Program-made: the position numbers and the translations under genes
Origin: Pegea sp. RAD2-039
Lineage: Eukaryota; Chordata; Thaliacea; Salpida; Salpidae
DNA length: 64,000 bases
Reading direction: 5' to 3'
NCBI GenBank assembly: GCA_034620365.1
Contig: JAQGEQ010000270.1
Span: forward strand, 1,350,081 to 1,414,080
Notes under the pieces: generated by a model
The model's input: the letters and a program-made list of their open reading frames with translations, nothing else
The model's database searches: none
What the model was told of the DNA's origin: nothing
Shown here: positions 13,671 through 25,794 of the stretch, piece after piece
How positions within the stretch are numbered: position 1 is the stretch's first letter
How the letters are laid out: every line of letters begins with the position of its first letter

Positions 13671-14934
13671 TCATAAACCACAACTGAAACCATGTTTTAT
13701 AAACTCATTGAAAGTTAAAGCATCTATTCTTGGTCCAGTTCTACATTTTTGTTCCAAAAATGCAGTAAGTGGTGAAACAAGAGGATCAGCTAAGCTTGTA
13801 TCCCATTTAACTTCAGTAATGTTCAGTAAGGTCCTAATTTCTTTAGTAATATGCATGATATGCTTAAAATCATGAATCCCAACCCTTGGAAGATTGCTAC
13901 AATTTAACATGAAATACAAAAAGTTGTTTTATCAATTCATAATATTAGCTTTTAGGAAACTAATTCAGTTATACATGATGATAAAACAACATAAAGCTAA
14001 TTTGAATTAGCATAAAATTATGATAACTTCATCAAGATATTTTTCTGATGCATAAATATTTTAAATAACAGTATAAAAATCATAAAATTTTATAAATATA
14101 GAACATGTTAGTGATTAATAATGATTTATCTCATAAACATTTTTAGACAATAATGTTTGCCATAAAAAAACTATCATAATTTTAAAGTTTATTTGACAAG
14201 TATAAAATATATTTCAATTCTATAACTTCAAGAAATTAGAATAATTATGACCAGTTTTACAACAACATTTTAACTGATTTACTTACCATTCTTATAACTT
14301 GAACAACTACTACTTCTTAAATATGATTAAATTCTGAATATGATTAAAATATTATATATAGTATAAAACTAGTTCAAATTTTAAAAAATACTGTAATTAT
14401 AATCAACACTATCTATAACTTTAAATAAGCTTATAACTCCTAATCAAAATGAAGAATAAAGTAAATTTAGTTTAATAAAAAAAAATTATTCACCATCTTT
14501 AAAATAAAATTTTTTCTTAAATCAATTGATAATATTAAAATAATAAGTAACCCCATGATTAGAAATTTTTTCTACAATAAACTTACAAAGTATATAAAAA
14601 GTTAGGAAGTTAAATTGTATGAGCTATCTAATCATAATTGTTAGATATTTAGAGTCTTTATCATATAAATGTGAACATAATTGGTAAAATATCTCAATAA
14701 TAATATTAGAAAATATTCAATTATAGTTATAAATCAAACAAAGAATTACCTTGCAGTGAGTAAAATCATTTTTCGGCCATTAATGAAGTTAGTTTTTATA
14801 CATGTTTGATACTGTGGTAAACCTATAGATTCAAACCATTTAGAAACATCTTCTATTGACCATTCAACACATGATGGAACAACTTCAATATTTTCTTGAA
14901 CAACAGATTCTTGGACGAGAGACAAATCAGACAT
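13671..14934 (-). CDS. SAM-domain protein, SAMD15-like, two exons
   Basis: A protein of about 136 residues. Exon 1 is 14934-14750, from the ATG to donor GTAATT; exon 2 is 13896-13671, from acceptor TTGTAG to the stop. Exon 1 ends with AG and exon 2 starts with C, giving a Ser codon and preserving the frame. A sterile alpha motif spans roughly residues 22-90: VEWSIEDVSKWFESIGLPQY, then INGRKMILL and, across the junction, SNLPRVGIHDFKHIMHI. The C-terminal part (LTAFLEQKCRTGPRIDALTF) resembles the tail of animal SAMD15-type proteins, so the match goes beyond the SAM fold. SAM domains mediate protein-protein oligomerisation; the cellular role of this family is not known to me. Its ATG is 72 bases from a plus-strand ATG, which suggests a shared bidirectional promoter. 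Confidence 0.82.
13897..14749 (-). other. Intron of the SAM-domain gene
   Basis: About 850 bases, GTAATT to TTGTAG on the minus strand, interrupting the SAM domain in phase 2. AT-rich, nothing else recognised. Confidence 0.8.
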
Positions 14935-15006
14935 TGGTATTATATAAGAAATAGTTTAAATGAATGTAAATATAACTTATTTGTTTGATTGCAGGTAGAT
15001 AGTGTT
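14935..15006. promoter_or_regulatory. Candidate bidirectional promoter / leader region
   Basis: Only 72 bases separate the SAM-gene ATG (minus) from the next plus-strand ATG. The interval contains TATATAAG-like sequence and an acceptor-like TTGATTGCAG before 14995. The latter may mean that the plus transcript has a 5' exon located elsewhere. Confidence 0.35.
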
Positions 15007-15379
15007 ATGGCAACTGAGAGGCAAAGACATTATGGAGCATATGTTTTGTTTAACTTGCAAGTTTACTTTTATCGTAAGCTACCAAAGTTCATTTTTATTA
15101 AAACATTTAATTTTACTTTGATTTTTTTTGGAATTTTCTCAAGATTTATTTGTGAAATATTTCTAATGTATTCTATTTTGTTATCAGTTTTTACAGAAGC
15201 ACAAAATATCATCTTTAAAGCAATTATGTATTCCAAATATTTAGATAGAAAAAGAAGTATTTATTAGTAAACAAAAATTTTCGGTAAAAGTGTTCACTCT
15301 TATCTTATTAGGAGCTTGGAGAAAAACCATCAACAATTTGCCAATATTTTCTGGAATCAACCGAGAGCCAACGTTGTAG
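15007..15379 (+). CDS. Possible 44-residue protein, two exons, unrecognised
   Basis: Proposed exon 1 is 15007-15073, ending at strong donor GTAAGC. Exon 2 is 15312-15379, starting after acceptor TTATTAG and ending at TAG. Phase 1 joins phase 1 and gives 44 residues, with MATERQRHYGAYVLF at the start and INREPTL at the end. AATAAA at 15629-15634 would close the transcript. The segment near residues 11-22 is aromatic and hydrophobic, but too short for a clear membrane span. I do not recognise a family. The support is the splice sites, phase agreement, poly(A) signal and divergent placement with the SAM gene. An unspliced reading continues to 15267, but that part is phenylalanine-rich and looks like translated intron. 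Confidence 0.33.
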
Positions 15380-16722
15380 ATAAAAGAAGATATTTTAAGG
15401 AAGATTAAGGTTCTACAATTACCTAGAAATCTCAATTACACCTTTTTTGAAAAGGCGACCGGGATCAACTTTTGCACACTGTCTTATTTAGAGACGGACG
15501 TGCTTACCTAAACCAAAATAAACTGTGATGATATCCTTATACTGTCCTAACGTCGTTCTTTTCTGGTGCAACTTTCCTACATATATTTGTTCTTTGCATC
15601 GTCATGTATATACTATTTTCGGACCTCGAATAAATGCCCAATATATTACTAAGTACCTATAATATTTATTATACTGGATGTGATTTTACGTTAAGATATA
15701 CAAAAAACTGCCAACAAAATAAAATGATTTCATATAATTCAAATGTTATGTCTTAGTCAAACTGAGTTAAAATGCTTGAAGTAATGTAAAATAAAAAAGC
15801 TAGTATAATTTTACATTTATATTGTTATAGATTTCAAACTTTATTGTTTATATTTTAACTTCTTGTCTCATATACTTCTTTTCTACCGCTTGGGTATATT
15901 ATTATCAACGCCCCACGAGGCTTATTAAGCAAACTACTCACTGTTCCATTTTTCAGATAAAGCACCTTTTTACATCTTATTTACTTTCTCTTCTTAGTCT
16001 GACATTTTTTCTTCTTTATTATGTTTTTCACTCTAGAGTTTGTTTATATTATTATCAAGCACTTGTTTATTTTTGTTTTCATTCCTGTTTTGTTAGCCAT
16101 GCTTTATGCTTTTATTAATTTCACTCACCAAATAACAAATTTTATAAAAAACACTTCAAGTTTATTATTTAATCTTTTTTCAATTATCAATATGCAAATT
16201 TGCTGAAACATTACATATAAATAAGTATTTAGTAAATAATATATTTTCTAGGTATGCCTTTTTTAAATAAATTCTAAATTTATACTGTAAACAGCCAAAA
16301 AATGGAATCAATTGATAATAATTAATTAATTCTAATTAATTAATTTAATACAACATTAATCAACTTTGAGTTTTGTGCTTATCAACAAATCAGTTGATCC
16401 TTTATTGTACCTTTTTATATATTTCATTTTTTTATTTCTTTTCATTCAAAACTTTTTTTACTTTTTATACTTAAAAGTCAAATTAGTTTAAACATTAACA
16501 AACCTAAATTTTAATTTAATGTTCTCTATTAACAATTTTTGGTTTATTTTAAAAGTATTTTAATATTCTATTTGAATAAGTTTCAGGTTATAGGTTCTAT
16601 TTGAGTAAGTGCGTATAAGTTGTAACAAAGTAATTTCTAGGAAGTGAATTGTATATTATATATTTTATATATATATTATTTATATATTGTGGTTAGTGAC
16701 AGTAAAAATCTTTTATAAAGAT
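15380..16722. other. 3' UTR-like stretch then AT-rich spacer
   Basis: 15380-15650 is moderately G+C-richer and holds AATAAA at 15629-15634, fitting the 3' UTR of the small plus-strand gene. The remainder is AT-rich. It includes a palindromic ATTAATTAATT run at 16321-16343 and a TA microsatellite at about 16650-16690. The hydrophobic frame at 16021-16206 looks like translated T-rich spacer. Confidence 0.45.
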
Positions 16723-18040
16723 ATGGTTGATACACATAAAACTACCAAGAGCTTATGATCAAATATAAAAAAAATTCCTGATAAACCCACTTCATCAAAA
16801 CAAGCTTGCAATAAAATTTGCTCTAGTGAAGATCCGGCAATAGAATGTTTTAAATGTCTCTCCTGCTTTCATCTCACCTGTAGTGATGTGAGCAAGAAAA
16901 TTTATGATATGTTTGATAAAAACCAGATGAAGCAAACGGGATTTAAATGGTTTTGCATTAAATGTAGAACCATGGACACAACAGCTCCCTCATGCAATTC
17001 TGATGAAAACCTATTATCAGACATCATCAAATCTGTATCTGCTGAATTAGTAAAACTTAAATCGGAAATTGCCAAAGATGTTGCCAAGATTGATGAGAAA
17101 GTTTCTAGTTTGTCTAAATCAATGGAAGAACTGAATGCCTCTACAAAGAAACAAGTCACATGGGCCTCGGTTGTCGGTGATTCCAGTTCCGACAAAAATA
17201 CCAGCATAGAACTGCTTCTTGCCAAGAAGGTCACCGACACTCACAAAAAACTCACTTTAGACCGTGAGGACAAAGAAAACCAGCTTGTGATCGACCAGCG
17301 AACAAAGTCTGAACTTATAACTTTTTCTCGTAAACCAGCTGCAAACTCCTAGAACCAATACTCCATCAATGGGTTTATTATTCAATGAGTATCTTTGGTC
17401 CTACACCTCGGCATTACTTTGTTAACTGACATTAAATGGCACAGTTATGTTTCCAAAATCTTTGGAAAATCAATGAAAATCCATACTTCTTTATCAATCT
17501 CTTCTAATTGTACGTAGGTCCAATTCTTCAACTTTGATACTTTGGAAATTCAACGAATTAAATATGACTAAATTCTTATTTTTAAAATTATCCACAATTT
17601 AATTGACATTAAGTTTGATGATTTCTTTTCTATTAGTCCTTCCCTCAAGTTATATCAGCTCAGATGACACACATTACACCTTAATAAGCCCATACCACCT
17701 AGTACATTGGTCAGCAAATTTTTTCTCATACCGTACAATTAGTACATGGAACCAGCTGCCATCAGACATTGCCATGTCGAAGTCACTCGTGTTGTACCAG
17801 CAGTAGTTGAACCGTTATAATATTGCCACAATTGTCATTTCTAAACTGTAATTTTTTTTTTATCTTTCTTATATTATTAACATTCCATGTAATTGTTCAC
17901 TGTTATATACTTTGAGTGATATCGAAATGCCATGTGTTACATCGTTTACTTTCTATATTTTTATGATGTTATTTGTGTTAGCGAGAGGTGCTTTTTTCAG
18001 TTACCCTCCTTCGCATTTATTGAAATAAATAAATTTACTT
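16723..18040 (+). mobile_element. Internally deleted non-LTR retrotransposon (LINE) with PHD-finger ORF1
   Basis: ORF1 starts at 16723 and is broken by one in-frame TGA at 16756, then is open to TAG at 17350-17352. It encodes a C4HC3 PHD finger (ACNKIC, CFKC, HLTC, CIKC) followed by a coiled-coil-like acidic/lysine segment, as in ORF1 proteins of some CR1/Jockey-group LINEs. Immediately after it come remnants of the end of the reverse-transcriptase ORF; the frame at 17603-17806 ends with FFSYRTISTWNQLPSDI, a typical LINE ORF2 C-terminal motif. A 3' UTR follows and ends in GAAATAAATAAAT near 18040. The endonuclease and most of the reverse transcriptase are missing. A second, minus-strand copy lies at 45.7-47.4 kb. 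The copy is dead. Confidence 0.85.
16888..17352 (+). pseudogene. LINE ORF1 (PHD finger plus coiled coil), remnant
   Basis: This is the uninterrupted part of ORF1, 154 codons from an internal ATG. The true frame starts at 16723 and includes most of the PHD finger upstream of this ATG. The segment after the finger (SELVKLKSEIAKDVAKIDEK) has heptad-like spacing expected of an ORF1 oligomerisation coil. It is interrupted upstream by a TGA, so it is not a host gene. Confidence 0.75.
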
Positions 18041-18309
18041 GATTAAAATATTTATCAACTTTTTAATTACATACTATTAAGTTGACTAGTAGTTGGTGTT
18101 ATTTTTATTCTTTTTTATTAAAATTCCTATAAATGATAGTTTTATGCTTTTCATTATTAGAATTCTATTTTTAAAATTCTAATTGATCAACTTAATTTAT
18201 GTAAGCAGGTATTATTTGGTACTTATACATAGATAATTATCCATTTATTCAACTTAAAATATTTTTTTAGTGACCAAAGTCCTGCGCTTGGTTTTTAGAT
18301 CACTTTAAA
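18041..18309 (+). promoter_or_regulatory. CAD upstream region with probable 5' UTR splice acceptor
   Basis: Two acceptor-like sites, ATTTTTTTAG (ending 18270) and GGTTTTTAG (ending 18298), lie just before the CAD ATG. A non-coding first exon and a 5' UTR intron are therefore likely. The promoter itself could lie upstream of the LINE copy. Confidence 0.35.
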
Positions 18310-21300
18310 ATGTCAAAACTTAATGCTTGTTTGGTCCTTGAAGATGGAACTATCTATTCTGGCAAGCATTTTGGTGCTGAAGTTGATGTAGAAGGTGAAC
18401 TTGTTTTCCAAACAGGCATGGTTGGTTATCCTCAGTCATTGACTGACCCATCATACAGACATCAGTTGTTAGTACTTACATATCCATTAGTTGGAAATTA
18501 TGGTGTCCCAGAGGATAAGAAAGATGAATATGGAATCAGTAGATGGTTTGAATCTTCTTCTATACATGCATCTGCTTTGATCGTCATGGAACATTGTGAT
18601 TATCCTCAGCATTGGTCTTCTAATATGACTTTAAGCTCCTGGTTAAAAAAACATAATATTCCTGGTATTGAAGGCATTGATACTAGAGCCTTAACTAAAA
18701 AGATAAGGGCTTGTGGTACAATGTTGTGTAAGTTGTTTGTTGGTAAAAGTACTATTGAAATTCCAAAGCAACTTACCTTTAGTGATCCTAATATTTTAAA
18801 CATGGTTGATGAAGTTTCTACAAAAGAAGTTCAAATATATAATCCATCTGGCAAGTTCCACGTGGTCTTAGTTGATTGTGGGATGAAGTACAACCAGTTG
18901 AGATGCTTAATTAAAAGAAATTTAATGGTTACAGTAGTACCCTGGAACTATGATTTCAATAAGATGAAATTTGATGGTTTGTTTTTGTCTAATGGCCCTG
19001 GCAATCCAACAATGTGTGCATCAACTATTTCTAACATACAAAAATTCCTGAGTACTACTAAAGATGTACCTTTGTTTGGTATTTGTCTCGGTCATCAATT
19101 ACTTAGTTTGGCTTTGGGGTGTTCAACTTTTAAAATGAAATTTGGTAATAGAGGTCATAATCAACCTTGTACATTAGTTGGAACTGATCGATGTTTTATA
19201 ACTTCACAAAATCATGGTTTTGCTGTTGATTCTTCAACACTTCCACCAAACTGGCAAACCTTATTTATCAATGCAAATGATGCTACAAATGAAGGTATCT
19301 TTCATTCTACTTTGCCTTATTTTAGTTGCCAGTTTCATCCTGAACACTGCTCTGGACCAAGAGACTTAGAGTTTTTATTTGATATTTTTACACATCTTAT
19401 AAGTGTTCATCAAGATAAACATGAAAAGATACCTAACGTAAAAAGTCTTTTGCTAAAATCTCTTGGTGATAATCTTGATGAAAAGCCCCTTGCATCTAAG
19501 ATTAATCATCCTCAGAAAGTTCTCATCCTTGGATCAGGTGGTTTAAGTATTGGACAAGCAGGCGAGTTTGATTACTCTGGTACTCAAGCAATTAAAGCTT
19601 TAAAAGAAGAAGGTATTAGAACTGTACTAATTAACCCAAATATTGCTACAGTTCAAACATCTAGAGGTCTTGCTGATAAAATCTATTTTCTTCCAATAAC
19701 ACCAGAGTATGTGCAGCAAGTAATAGACTGTGAAAGACCAGATAGTGTCCTACTGACATTCGGTGGTCAGACCGCTTTGAATTGTGGAGTTCAACTGAAA
19801 CATAAGGGCGTATTTGACAAATATAACATTAAGGTGCTAGGAACACCTGTGAACTCTATCGAGATGACTGAAGATCGAAAAGCTTTTGCTGAAGAGATGG
19901 AAAAAATTGGAGAGCAAGTTGCTCCAAGCGGATGTGCTTATGATCTTGATGAAGCTCTTGAAGTTGCTAATAGATTAGGATATCCAGTGTTAATTAGAGC
20001 CGCATATGCACTTGGAGGTTTGGGATCAGGTTTTGCTGATGATGAAAATCAGCTGATAAAACTAGTTCAAGCTGCATTTGCTCATTCTACACAAGTTATC
20101 ATCGACAAGTCTTTGAAAGGATGGAAAGAAGTTGAGTATGAGGTGGTACGGGATGCTTATGATAATTGCATTACAGTTTGTAATATGGAAAATGTAGATC
20201 CACTTGGAATCCACACTGGTGAATCGATTGTTGTTGCTCCCAGTCAAACGTTGACAGATGAAGATTACAACATGTTGCGCTCAACTGCGATCAGCTGTGT
20301 TCGCCATTTGGGAGTTGTTGGCGAATGTAATATACAATATGCTCTAAATCCTGAGTCCGATGAATTTTACATCATTGAAGTGAATGCGAGATTATCTCGA
20401 AGTTCTGCGCTCGCGAGTAAAGCGACTGGATATCCACTGGCATATATAGCAGCTAAGCTGGCACTTGGCAAACCGCTTCCTACTTTGATAAACACAGTGA
20501 CTGGTTGTACTACTGCTAACTTTGAACCAAGTCTTGATTATTGCGTTGTTAAGATACCTCGTTGGGACTTAAAGAAGTTCTCGCGAGTTAGCACTAAAAT
20601 CGGTAGCAGCATGAAAAGTGTCGGTGAAGTGATGGCAATTGGAAGAAGATTTGAAGAAGCTTTTCAGAAAGCATTGAGGATGGTTGATGAATCATCTAAT
20701 GGATTTTGTCACGACCAAGAAGAGCTTTGTGAAGAGATACTGAAGACACCGACTGATCAGCGAATGTTTGTACTTGCCAGAGCTCTTTATGAAGGTTATT
20801 CGATTGATAAATTGTATGATTTGACTAAAATCGACAAATGGTTTTTACGAAAATTCAAAAATATTGTTGATACAAGTATACTGTTAGAAGAGGTTGGAGC
20901 CAAGCAACAAACTGTATCTAAAGATCAGATGAAGATGGCAAAACAATACGGATTTTCAGATAAACAAATTGCTAAACTGATTGCAAGTACCGAATTGTTT
21001 GTCAGATCGAGTAGACAAAGTTACAACATCACAAGCTCTGTTCGTCAAATTGATACAGTGGCTGCAGAATGGCCTGCTACTACTAACTATTTGTATCTGA
21101 CATATGATTCAGACTCTCAAGCCTCTAATGATGTTAAGTTTTATGGAGATTATGTGATTGTACTTGGTTCAGGGGCCTATCGAATCGGCAGCAGTGTAGA
21201 GTTCGATTGGTGTGCAGTACAATGTGCTACAGAGCTGGGAAAACTCGGCTACAAAACTATTATGGTCAACTGTAACCCTGAAACTGTCAGTACCGACTAC

Positions 21301-24300
21301 GATCAATGTGAACGATTATACTTTGAAGAATTATCTTTTGAAACTGTAATGGATATTTGTGAAATGGAGAAACCTTTAGGAGTGATAGTGAGTATGGGTG
21401 GCCAGCTACCTAACAACATCGCCATGGCTCTTCACCGACAAAAAGTCCCTGTACTTGGTACTTCACCGGAGTTCATTGATAATGCCGAAAATCGTTTCAA
21501 ATTTTCCAGAACTTTAGATACCATCAATATAAGTCAACCAAGGTGGAAGGAACTGACTAATATCGAAGAAGTTCAAGACTTTTGTGATGCGGTTGAATAT
21601 CCGTGTTTAGTGAGACCTTCTTACGTACTCAGTGGCGCTGCGATGTGTGTTATTAATTCCGAGAAAGATCTCAACGAGTATTTAGCATCCTCCACTAAAA
21701 TTTCCAAAGAATATCCTGTTGTGATTTCAAAGTTTATTCTAGATGCAAAAGAGATTGATGTGGATGCTGTTTCAAGACACGGAAAGGTGGTGAGGATGGT
21801 TGTGTCTGAACATATCGAAAACGCGGGAATTCATTCGGGTGATGCAACTCTTCTAACTCCTCCTCAAGACTTAAATGATGAAACAATTGAAAAGATCAAT
21901 CATATAGTTCATGCGATTGCTGAAGAGCTTCAAGTGAATGGACCCTTCAACTTACAGCTTATCGCAAAAGAAAATCAACTTCAGGTGATTGAATGCAACG
22001 TCAGAACTTCCCGATCCTTCCCATTTGTGTCCAAGACTTTAGACTGTAACCTGGTTGCTATCGCAACGCGTGCGATCATGAACTTACCACTAGATGTCCC
22101 TATTCTCGACAATCCAAACATCTCTTGTAAGCCTGGAAGTAAGGCGATGAAGGTCGGAGTTAAAGTACCTCTCTTCTCATTTTCACGTCTTAATGGAGCT
22201 GATGTGATGCTGGGAGTTGAAATGGCTTCCACTGGTGAAGTCGCTTGCTTTGGTCAAACGCGATATGATGCTTACCTGAAAGCTCTCATGAGCACTGGCT
22301 TTCGTTTACCCAAAAGTGGAATCCTGCTGTCAATTGGTTCCTACAAGCACAAACACGAGTTACTTCCATCTGTGAGGACTCTACAAATGATGGGCTACAA
22401 ACTGTTTGCTACCTTGGGCACTGCTGACTTCTGTACAGTCCATGGTATCAACGTAAAGCCTGTTTCTTGGCCCGCTGACGACTCGGAAAAGGATGATTCG
22501 GAAAAACACGACATGTCAATCATGGACCATTTGTTGAATCGCGCTTTCGAGTTAGTCATTAACTTGCCGATGCGAAGCGGTGGATGCAGCGGAAGTGGAA
22601 GTTCAGCTAAGGTCACGTCGGTGTCTTCGAAGGAGACACGAGGGTACAAGTTCCGAAGATTAGCTATCGATCTTTCGATTCCACTGATAACTGACGTCAA
22701 ATGTGCGAAGTTGTTCATCAAAGCTCTGAGCGAGATGAAATGTAAATCCCCGGTTCTTCATCCTCATATCGACTGCATCACTTCACAGAGACTCGTGAAA
22801 CTTCCAGGTCTCATTGATGTTCATGTCCATGTCCGTGAACCAGGTGCCACTCACAAAGAAGACTGGATATCTTGTACAGAAGCTGCTTTAGCTGGAGGTA
22901 TCACCACAATCTTAGCGATGCCCAACACTAGTCCTGCTGTGGTCGATGAAGATACTTTTGCCCATGCCCTGAGTTTAGCTTCAAAAAAAGCCAAATGTGA
23001 TTTTGGTTTGTTTGTTGGAGGTTCAAGTACAAATGCTGAACAGCTTCCTGATTTAAGCGTAAAAGCTGCTGCTTTGAAACTATATCTCAATGATACTTTT
23101 ACTACTCTTCAGTTGAAAGATGTCACAACCTGGATGGACCACTTTAAAAACTGGCCAAAGTCTCGACCTCTTTGTTGTCATGCAGAAAAACAAAACGTCG
23201 CCGCAGTGTTATGGTTGGCTGAATCTTATAAACGATCGGTTCATATCTGTCATCTTGCTCGTAAAGAGGAGATTATGTTGGTGAAGCTTGCTAAACAAAG
23301 AGGAGTTTCTGTTACATGTGAAGTCTCTCCTCATCACCTCTTCCTCACTGAAAACGATCTTTCTTCAATAGGAGCTAATTTCGGAAAAGTCAAACCATGT
23401 CTGGTCACTGAAGATGATCGAGAGGCATTGTGGGACAACATGGACATCATCGACTGCTTCGCGACTGATCACGCTCCTCATACGATCAATGAAAAGATGT
23501 CTGAGAAAGCTCCTCCAGGACTTCCAGGATTAGAAACAATGTTACCATTACTGCTAACTGCTGTGTCTGAAGGAAGACTCACCTTGGATGATATAATTCT
23601 TCGACTTCATACAAATCCGGCAAAGATCTTCAACATCCCAGTTGATCCAGATGATATCACTTATGTTGAAGTAGATCTTCTCGAATCGTGGACTCTTCCA
23701 AAAGCCATGAAGTTTTCCAAGTCACAATGGACCCCATTTGCTGGCAGAAAAGTTGTTGGCAAAGTGACCCGAGTAGTCATGCGAAAACAGACCGTTTACG
23801 TTGATGGTGAAGTCCTCGCCAAACCTGGAGATGGAAAGAACTTCAGAAGTATACCTCAAGATGTCGTTTCTGAAGCTGTTAAAATTCCCACTCAAACTTA
23901 TCTCAGTGACATCAATCAAAAACCAGATTCGGGTTTAAACATCAAACAAGCTGGCCAGGAATCTCTTCAACTACTCGTCCCGTCCAAACTACCAACCGTA
24001 TTTGCTAAACCTTTTCCAGTTGATCCTTCAGAGACAATTGCTCTTGGTTCCAGAGATCTTTTTGGTAAACATATACTGACTAGCAGCATGTTTACTAGAG
24101 ATCAACTCCATGTACTCTTCAACATCGCTCATACTATGAAGAATCACATCAACAAACCTCAAGACTTGTTGAAGGGTAAGGTGATGGCTTCTTTGTTTTA
24201 TGAAGCAAGTACCAGGACTGCTTGCTCCTTCAAAGCCGCCATGCAGCGCCTAGGAGGTTCAGTGATTTCAGTAGCTGAAGAAAATTCGTCGAGAACTAAA

Positions 24301-24972
24301 GGTGAATCATTAAGTGATTCTGTTCGGGTGATGTCTCAGTATTCAGATGTGGTTGTGATGAGACACCCAACACCTGGTGCGGTTCAAAACTTCTCGAAAA
24401 ACTGCAACAAACCTGTAATTAGTGGAGGTGATGGATCAGGTGAACATCCCACTCAAGCTCTACTTGATGTCTTTACTATCAGGGAAGAGCTTGGAACCGT
24501 GAATGGTATGACCATCACTTTTGTTGGTGACCTGAAACATGGACGAACTGTCCACTCTTTGGCTAAACTTCTCTGTCTGTATCGCGTCAACTTGATCTAT
24601 GTCTCTCCTCCTGAACTAACGATGCCTAAAGAAGTTATCAATTACGTTTCATCTCATAACATTCCTCAGACTGTCTACAGTTCCATCGAAAATGCCTTGC
24701 ATGACACTGACGTCCTCTATATGACTCGTATTCAACGTGAAAGGTTCTCAGACCCAGAGAAGTATCAATCCATCATCGCTAACCAGTTTGTGCTTACTCC
24801 TCATTTGATGACTAAAGCAAAAGCCAAGATGGTGGTGATGCACCCTCTTCCACGCCTCAATGAGATCGTCACTTCTGTTGACAGCGACCCTCGAGCCGCT
24901 TACTTCAGGCAGGCCGAATATGGAATGTATATTAGAATGGCCCTGCTGTATATGGTTCTGATAAAGTCATAA
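18310..24972 (+). CDS. CAD: CAD: glutamine-dependent CPSase / dihydroorotase / aspartate transcarbamylase
   Basis: A cytosolic trifunctional enzyme for steps 1-3 of de novo UMP synthesis, 2220 residues (human about 2225), in one frame without introns. Residues 1-360 are the glutamine amidotransferase with Cys259 (FGICLGHQ) and His343/Glu345 (FHPEH). Residues about 400-1330 are the two CPSase ATP-grasp halves ([18 protein letters not shown] near 410; [16 protein letters not shown] near 950). An MGS-type regulatory domain ([14 protein letters not shown]) ends near 1460. The dihydroorotase is about 1497-1800, with zinc ligands His1505/His1507, Lys1590 (KLYLN), His1624, His1648 and catalytic Asp1720 (ATDHAPH). 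A linker follows, then ATCase from about 1917 with STRT at 1967-1970 and HPTQ at 2046-2049. All active-site residues checked are present, so it should be fully active. The human-type RRLSS linker site (PKA target) is not seen; the linker instead carries repeated DDSEK. AATAAA follows at 25229. Confidence 0.98.
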   Translation: MSKLNACLVLEDGTIYSGKHFGAEVDVEGELVFQTGMVGYPQSLTDPSYRHQLLVLTYPLVGNYGVPEDKKDEYGISRWFESSSIHASALIVMEHCDYPQHWSSNMTLSSWLKKHNIPGIEGIDTRALTKKIRACGTMLCKLFVGKSTIEIPKQLTFSDPNILNMVDEVSTKEVQIYNPSGKFHVVLVDCGMKYNQLRCLIKRNLMVTVVPWNYDFNKMKFDGLFLSNGPGNPTMCASTISNIQKFLSTTKDVPLFGICLGHQLLSLALGCSTFKMKFGNRGHNQPCTLVGTDRCFITSQNHGFAVDSSTLPPNWQTLFINANDATNEGIFHSTLPYFSCQFHPEHCSGPRDLEFLFDIFTHLISVHQDKHEKIPNVKSLLLKSLGDNLDEKPLASKINHPQKVLILGSGGLSIGQAGEFDYSGTQAIKALKEEGIRTVLINPNIATVQTSRGLADKIYFLPITPEYVQQVIDCERPDSVLLTFGGQTALNCGVQLKHKGVFDKYNIKVLGTPVNSIEMTEDRKAFAEEMEKIGEQVAPSGCAYDLDEALEVANRLGYPVLIRAAYALGGLGSGFADDENQLIKLVQAAFAHSTQVIIDKSLKGWKEVEYEVVRDAYDNCITVCNMENVDPLGIHTGESIVVAPSQTLTDEDYNMLRSTAISCVRHLGVVGECNIQYALNPESDEFYIIEVNARLSRSSALASKATGYPLAYIAAKLALGKPLPTLINTVTGCTTANFEPSLDYCVVKIPRWDLKKFSRVSTKIGSSMKSVGEVMAIGRRFEEAFQKALRMVDESSNGFCHDQEELCEEILKTPTDQRMFVLARALYEGYSIDKLYDLTKIDKWFLRKFKNIVDTSILLEEVGAKQQTVSKDQMKMAKQYGFSDKQIAKLIASTELFVRSSRQSYNITSSVRQIDTVAAEWPATTNYLYLTYDSDSQASNDVKFYGDYVIVLGSGAYRIGSSVEFDWCAVQCATELGKLGYKTIMVNCNPETVSTDYDQCERLYFEELSFETVMDICEMEKPLGVIVSMGGQLPNNIAMALHRQKVPVLGTSPEFIDNAENRFKFSRTLDTINISQPRWKELTNIEEVQDFCDAVEYPCLVRPSYVLSGAAMCVINSEKDLNEYLASSTKISKEYPVVISKFILDAKEIDVDAVSRHGKVVRMVVSEHIENAGIHSGDATLLTPPQDLNDETIEKINHIVHAIAEELQVNGPFNLQLIAKENQLQVIECNVRTSRSFPFVSKTLDCNLVAIATRAIMNLPLDVPILDNPNISCKPGSKAMKVGVKVPLFSFSRLNGADVMLGVEMASTGEVACFGQTRYDAYLKALMSTGFRLPKSGILLSIGSYKHKHELLPSVRTLQMMGYKLFATLGTADFCTVHGINVKPVSWPADDSEKDDSEKHDMSIMDHLLNRAFELVINLPMRSGGCSGSGSSAKVTSVSSKETRGYKFRRLAIDLSIPLITDVKCAKLFIKALSEMKCKSPVLHPHIDCITSQRLVKLPGLIDVHVHVREPGATHKEDWISCTEAALAGGITTILAMPNTSPAVVDEDTFAHALSLASKKAKCDFGLFVGGSSTNAEQLPDLSVKAAALKLYLNDTFTTLQLKDVTTWMDHFKNWPKSRPLCCHAEKQNVAAVLWLAESYKRSVHICHLARKEEIMLVKLAKQRGVSVTCEVSPHHLFLTENDLSSIGANFGKVKPCLVTEDDREALWDNMDIIDCFATDHAPHTINEKMSEKAPPGLPGLETMLPLLLTAVSEGRLTLDDIILRLHTNPAKIFNIPVDPDDITYVEVDLLESWTLPKAMKFSKSQWTPFAGRKVVGKVTRVVMRKQTVYVDGEVLAKPGDGKNFRSIPQDVVSEAVKIPTQTYLSDINQKPDSGLNIKQAGQESLQLLVPSKLPTVFAKPFPVDPSETIALGSRDLFGKHILTSSMFTRDQLHVLFNIAHTMKNHINKPQDLLKGKVMASLFYEASTRTACSFKAAMQRLGGSVISVAEENSSRTKGESLSDSVRVMSQYSDVVVMRHPTPGAVQNFSKNCNKPVISGGDGSGEHPTQALLDVFTIREELGTVNGMTITFVGDLKHGRTVHSLAKLLCLYRVNLIYVSPPELTMPKEVINYVSSHNIPQTVYSSIENALHDTDVLYMTRIQRERFSDPEKYQSIIANQFVLTPHLMTKAKAKMVVMHPLPRLNEIVTSVDSDPRAAYFRQAEYGMYIRMALLYMVLIKS

Positions 24973-25794
24973 ACGTTTAACCGATTTCAAAATATAGGAT
25001 TTGAAAATTTGCTGCTAGCTTTTTTAACTAGTCAATTTCTTTTATGCATTTAGTATAAATGCTTTCTGATCGCAACTTATATATTATTCACCGATACTCA
25101 TGACCAACACAAGTGAACTTTTCAAATAGTCTTTATAAAATATCCTACACAAATGACAGTTTTAGTTAAACTTAAAATTCTGATACTTTAGTCCAATAAT
25201 CATCTGTTTATCTGTTTATAGAATCAAAAATAAATATTTTGTCGATTCTTCAAAGTTTTGATTTTTGTCAAGAAGTTTATAAGTTTAATTTAGAAAGTTA
25301 TTCAGAATTGAAAAGGTGAAGAATAATTTTTAAGGAAAACTTGCAATATACAAATCAGATTCCTTAACAGTTTTAATATTTTAGCTCTCGGCAAATCATT
25401 AAATAAATAAGTAGAAAAAATTGCTTTTTCTAAATTTTTAAGTTAAAAAATTCTTAGTTTTCAATTATAAGAGAAGTTAATAACTAATAAACCCAAAAAA
25501 GTATAATTTAATGGGTAAAGTTGGATGTTTCAATTGCAGTTTTTTAATGAATGTTTAAGAGATCAAAAGCTTTAACTGATTAAAAATTCGCAATAAGTTT
25601 GGCTGGGAGCTTTATATACAGAGACGCGTTTCTTGTGCTTCTAACTATATTTGGTTACTGGATATATAAAGTAAATATCTTTATAAGATTACTGGGTCGT
25701 GCCACCTAATAACAGATCTGAACATCGGAGGTAGTTCAGCGCACACTTTTCTCCGGCTTGTTAGCTAGCATCCATCTCTAATAGTCTTATAGTG
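24973..25794 (+). other. CAD 3' UTR and following spacer; TATA-like promoter of next gene
   Basis: The first part is AT-rich with AATAAA at 25229-25234, the likely CAD poly(A) signal. From about 25600 the composition becomes G+C-richer. TTTATATACAGAG at about 25611 resembles a TATA box placed about 180 bases before the ATG at 25795, suggesting the promoter and 5' UTR of the next plus-strand gene. Confidence 0.45.
25229..25234 (+). terminator. CAD poly(A) signal candidate (AATAAA)
   Basis: This is a canonical hexamer about 260 bases after the CAD stop. Placement suits a short 3' UTR. Confidence 0.5.

Noticed and set aside
14989-15267. Unspliced 92-codon plus frame
   Set aside because: Only the first part is kept; after the GTAAGC donor at 15074 the text becomes F/I-rich, like translated intron.
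16021-16206. Hydrophobic 61-codon plus frame that could look like a membrane protein
   Set aside because: Translated T-rich spacer (F/I/L runs) without promoter or splice support.
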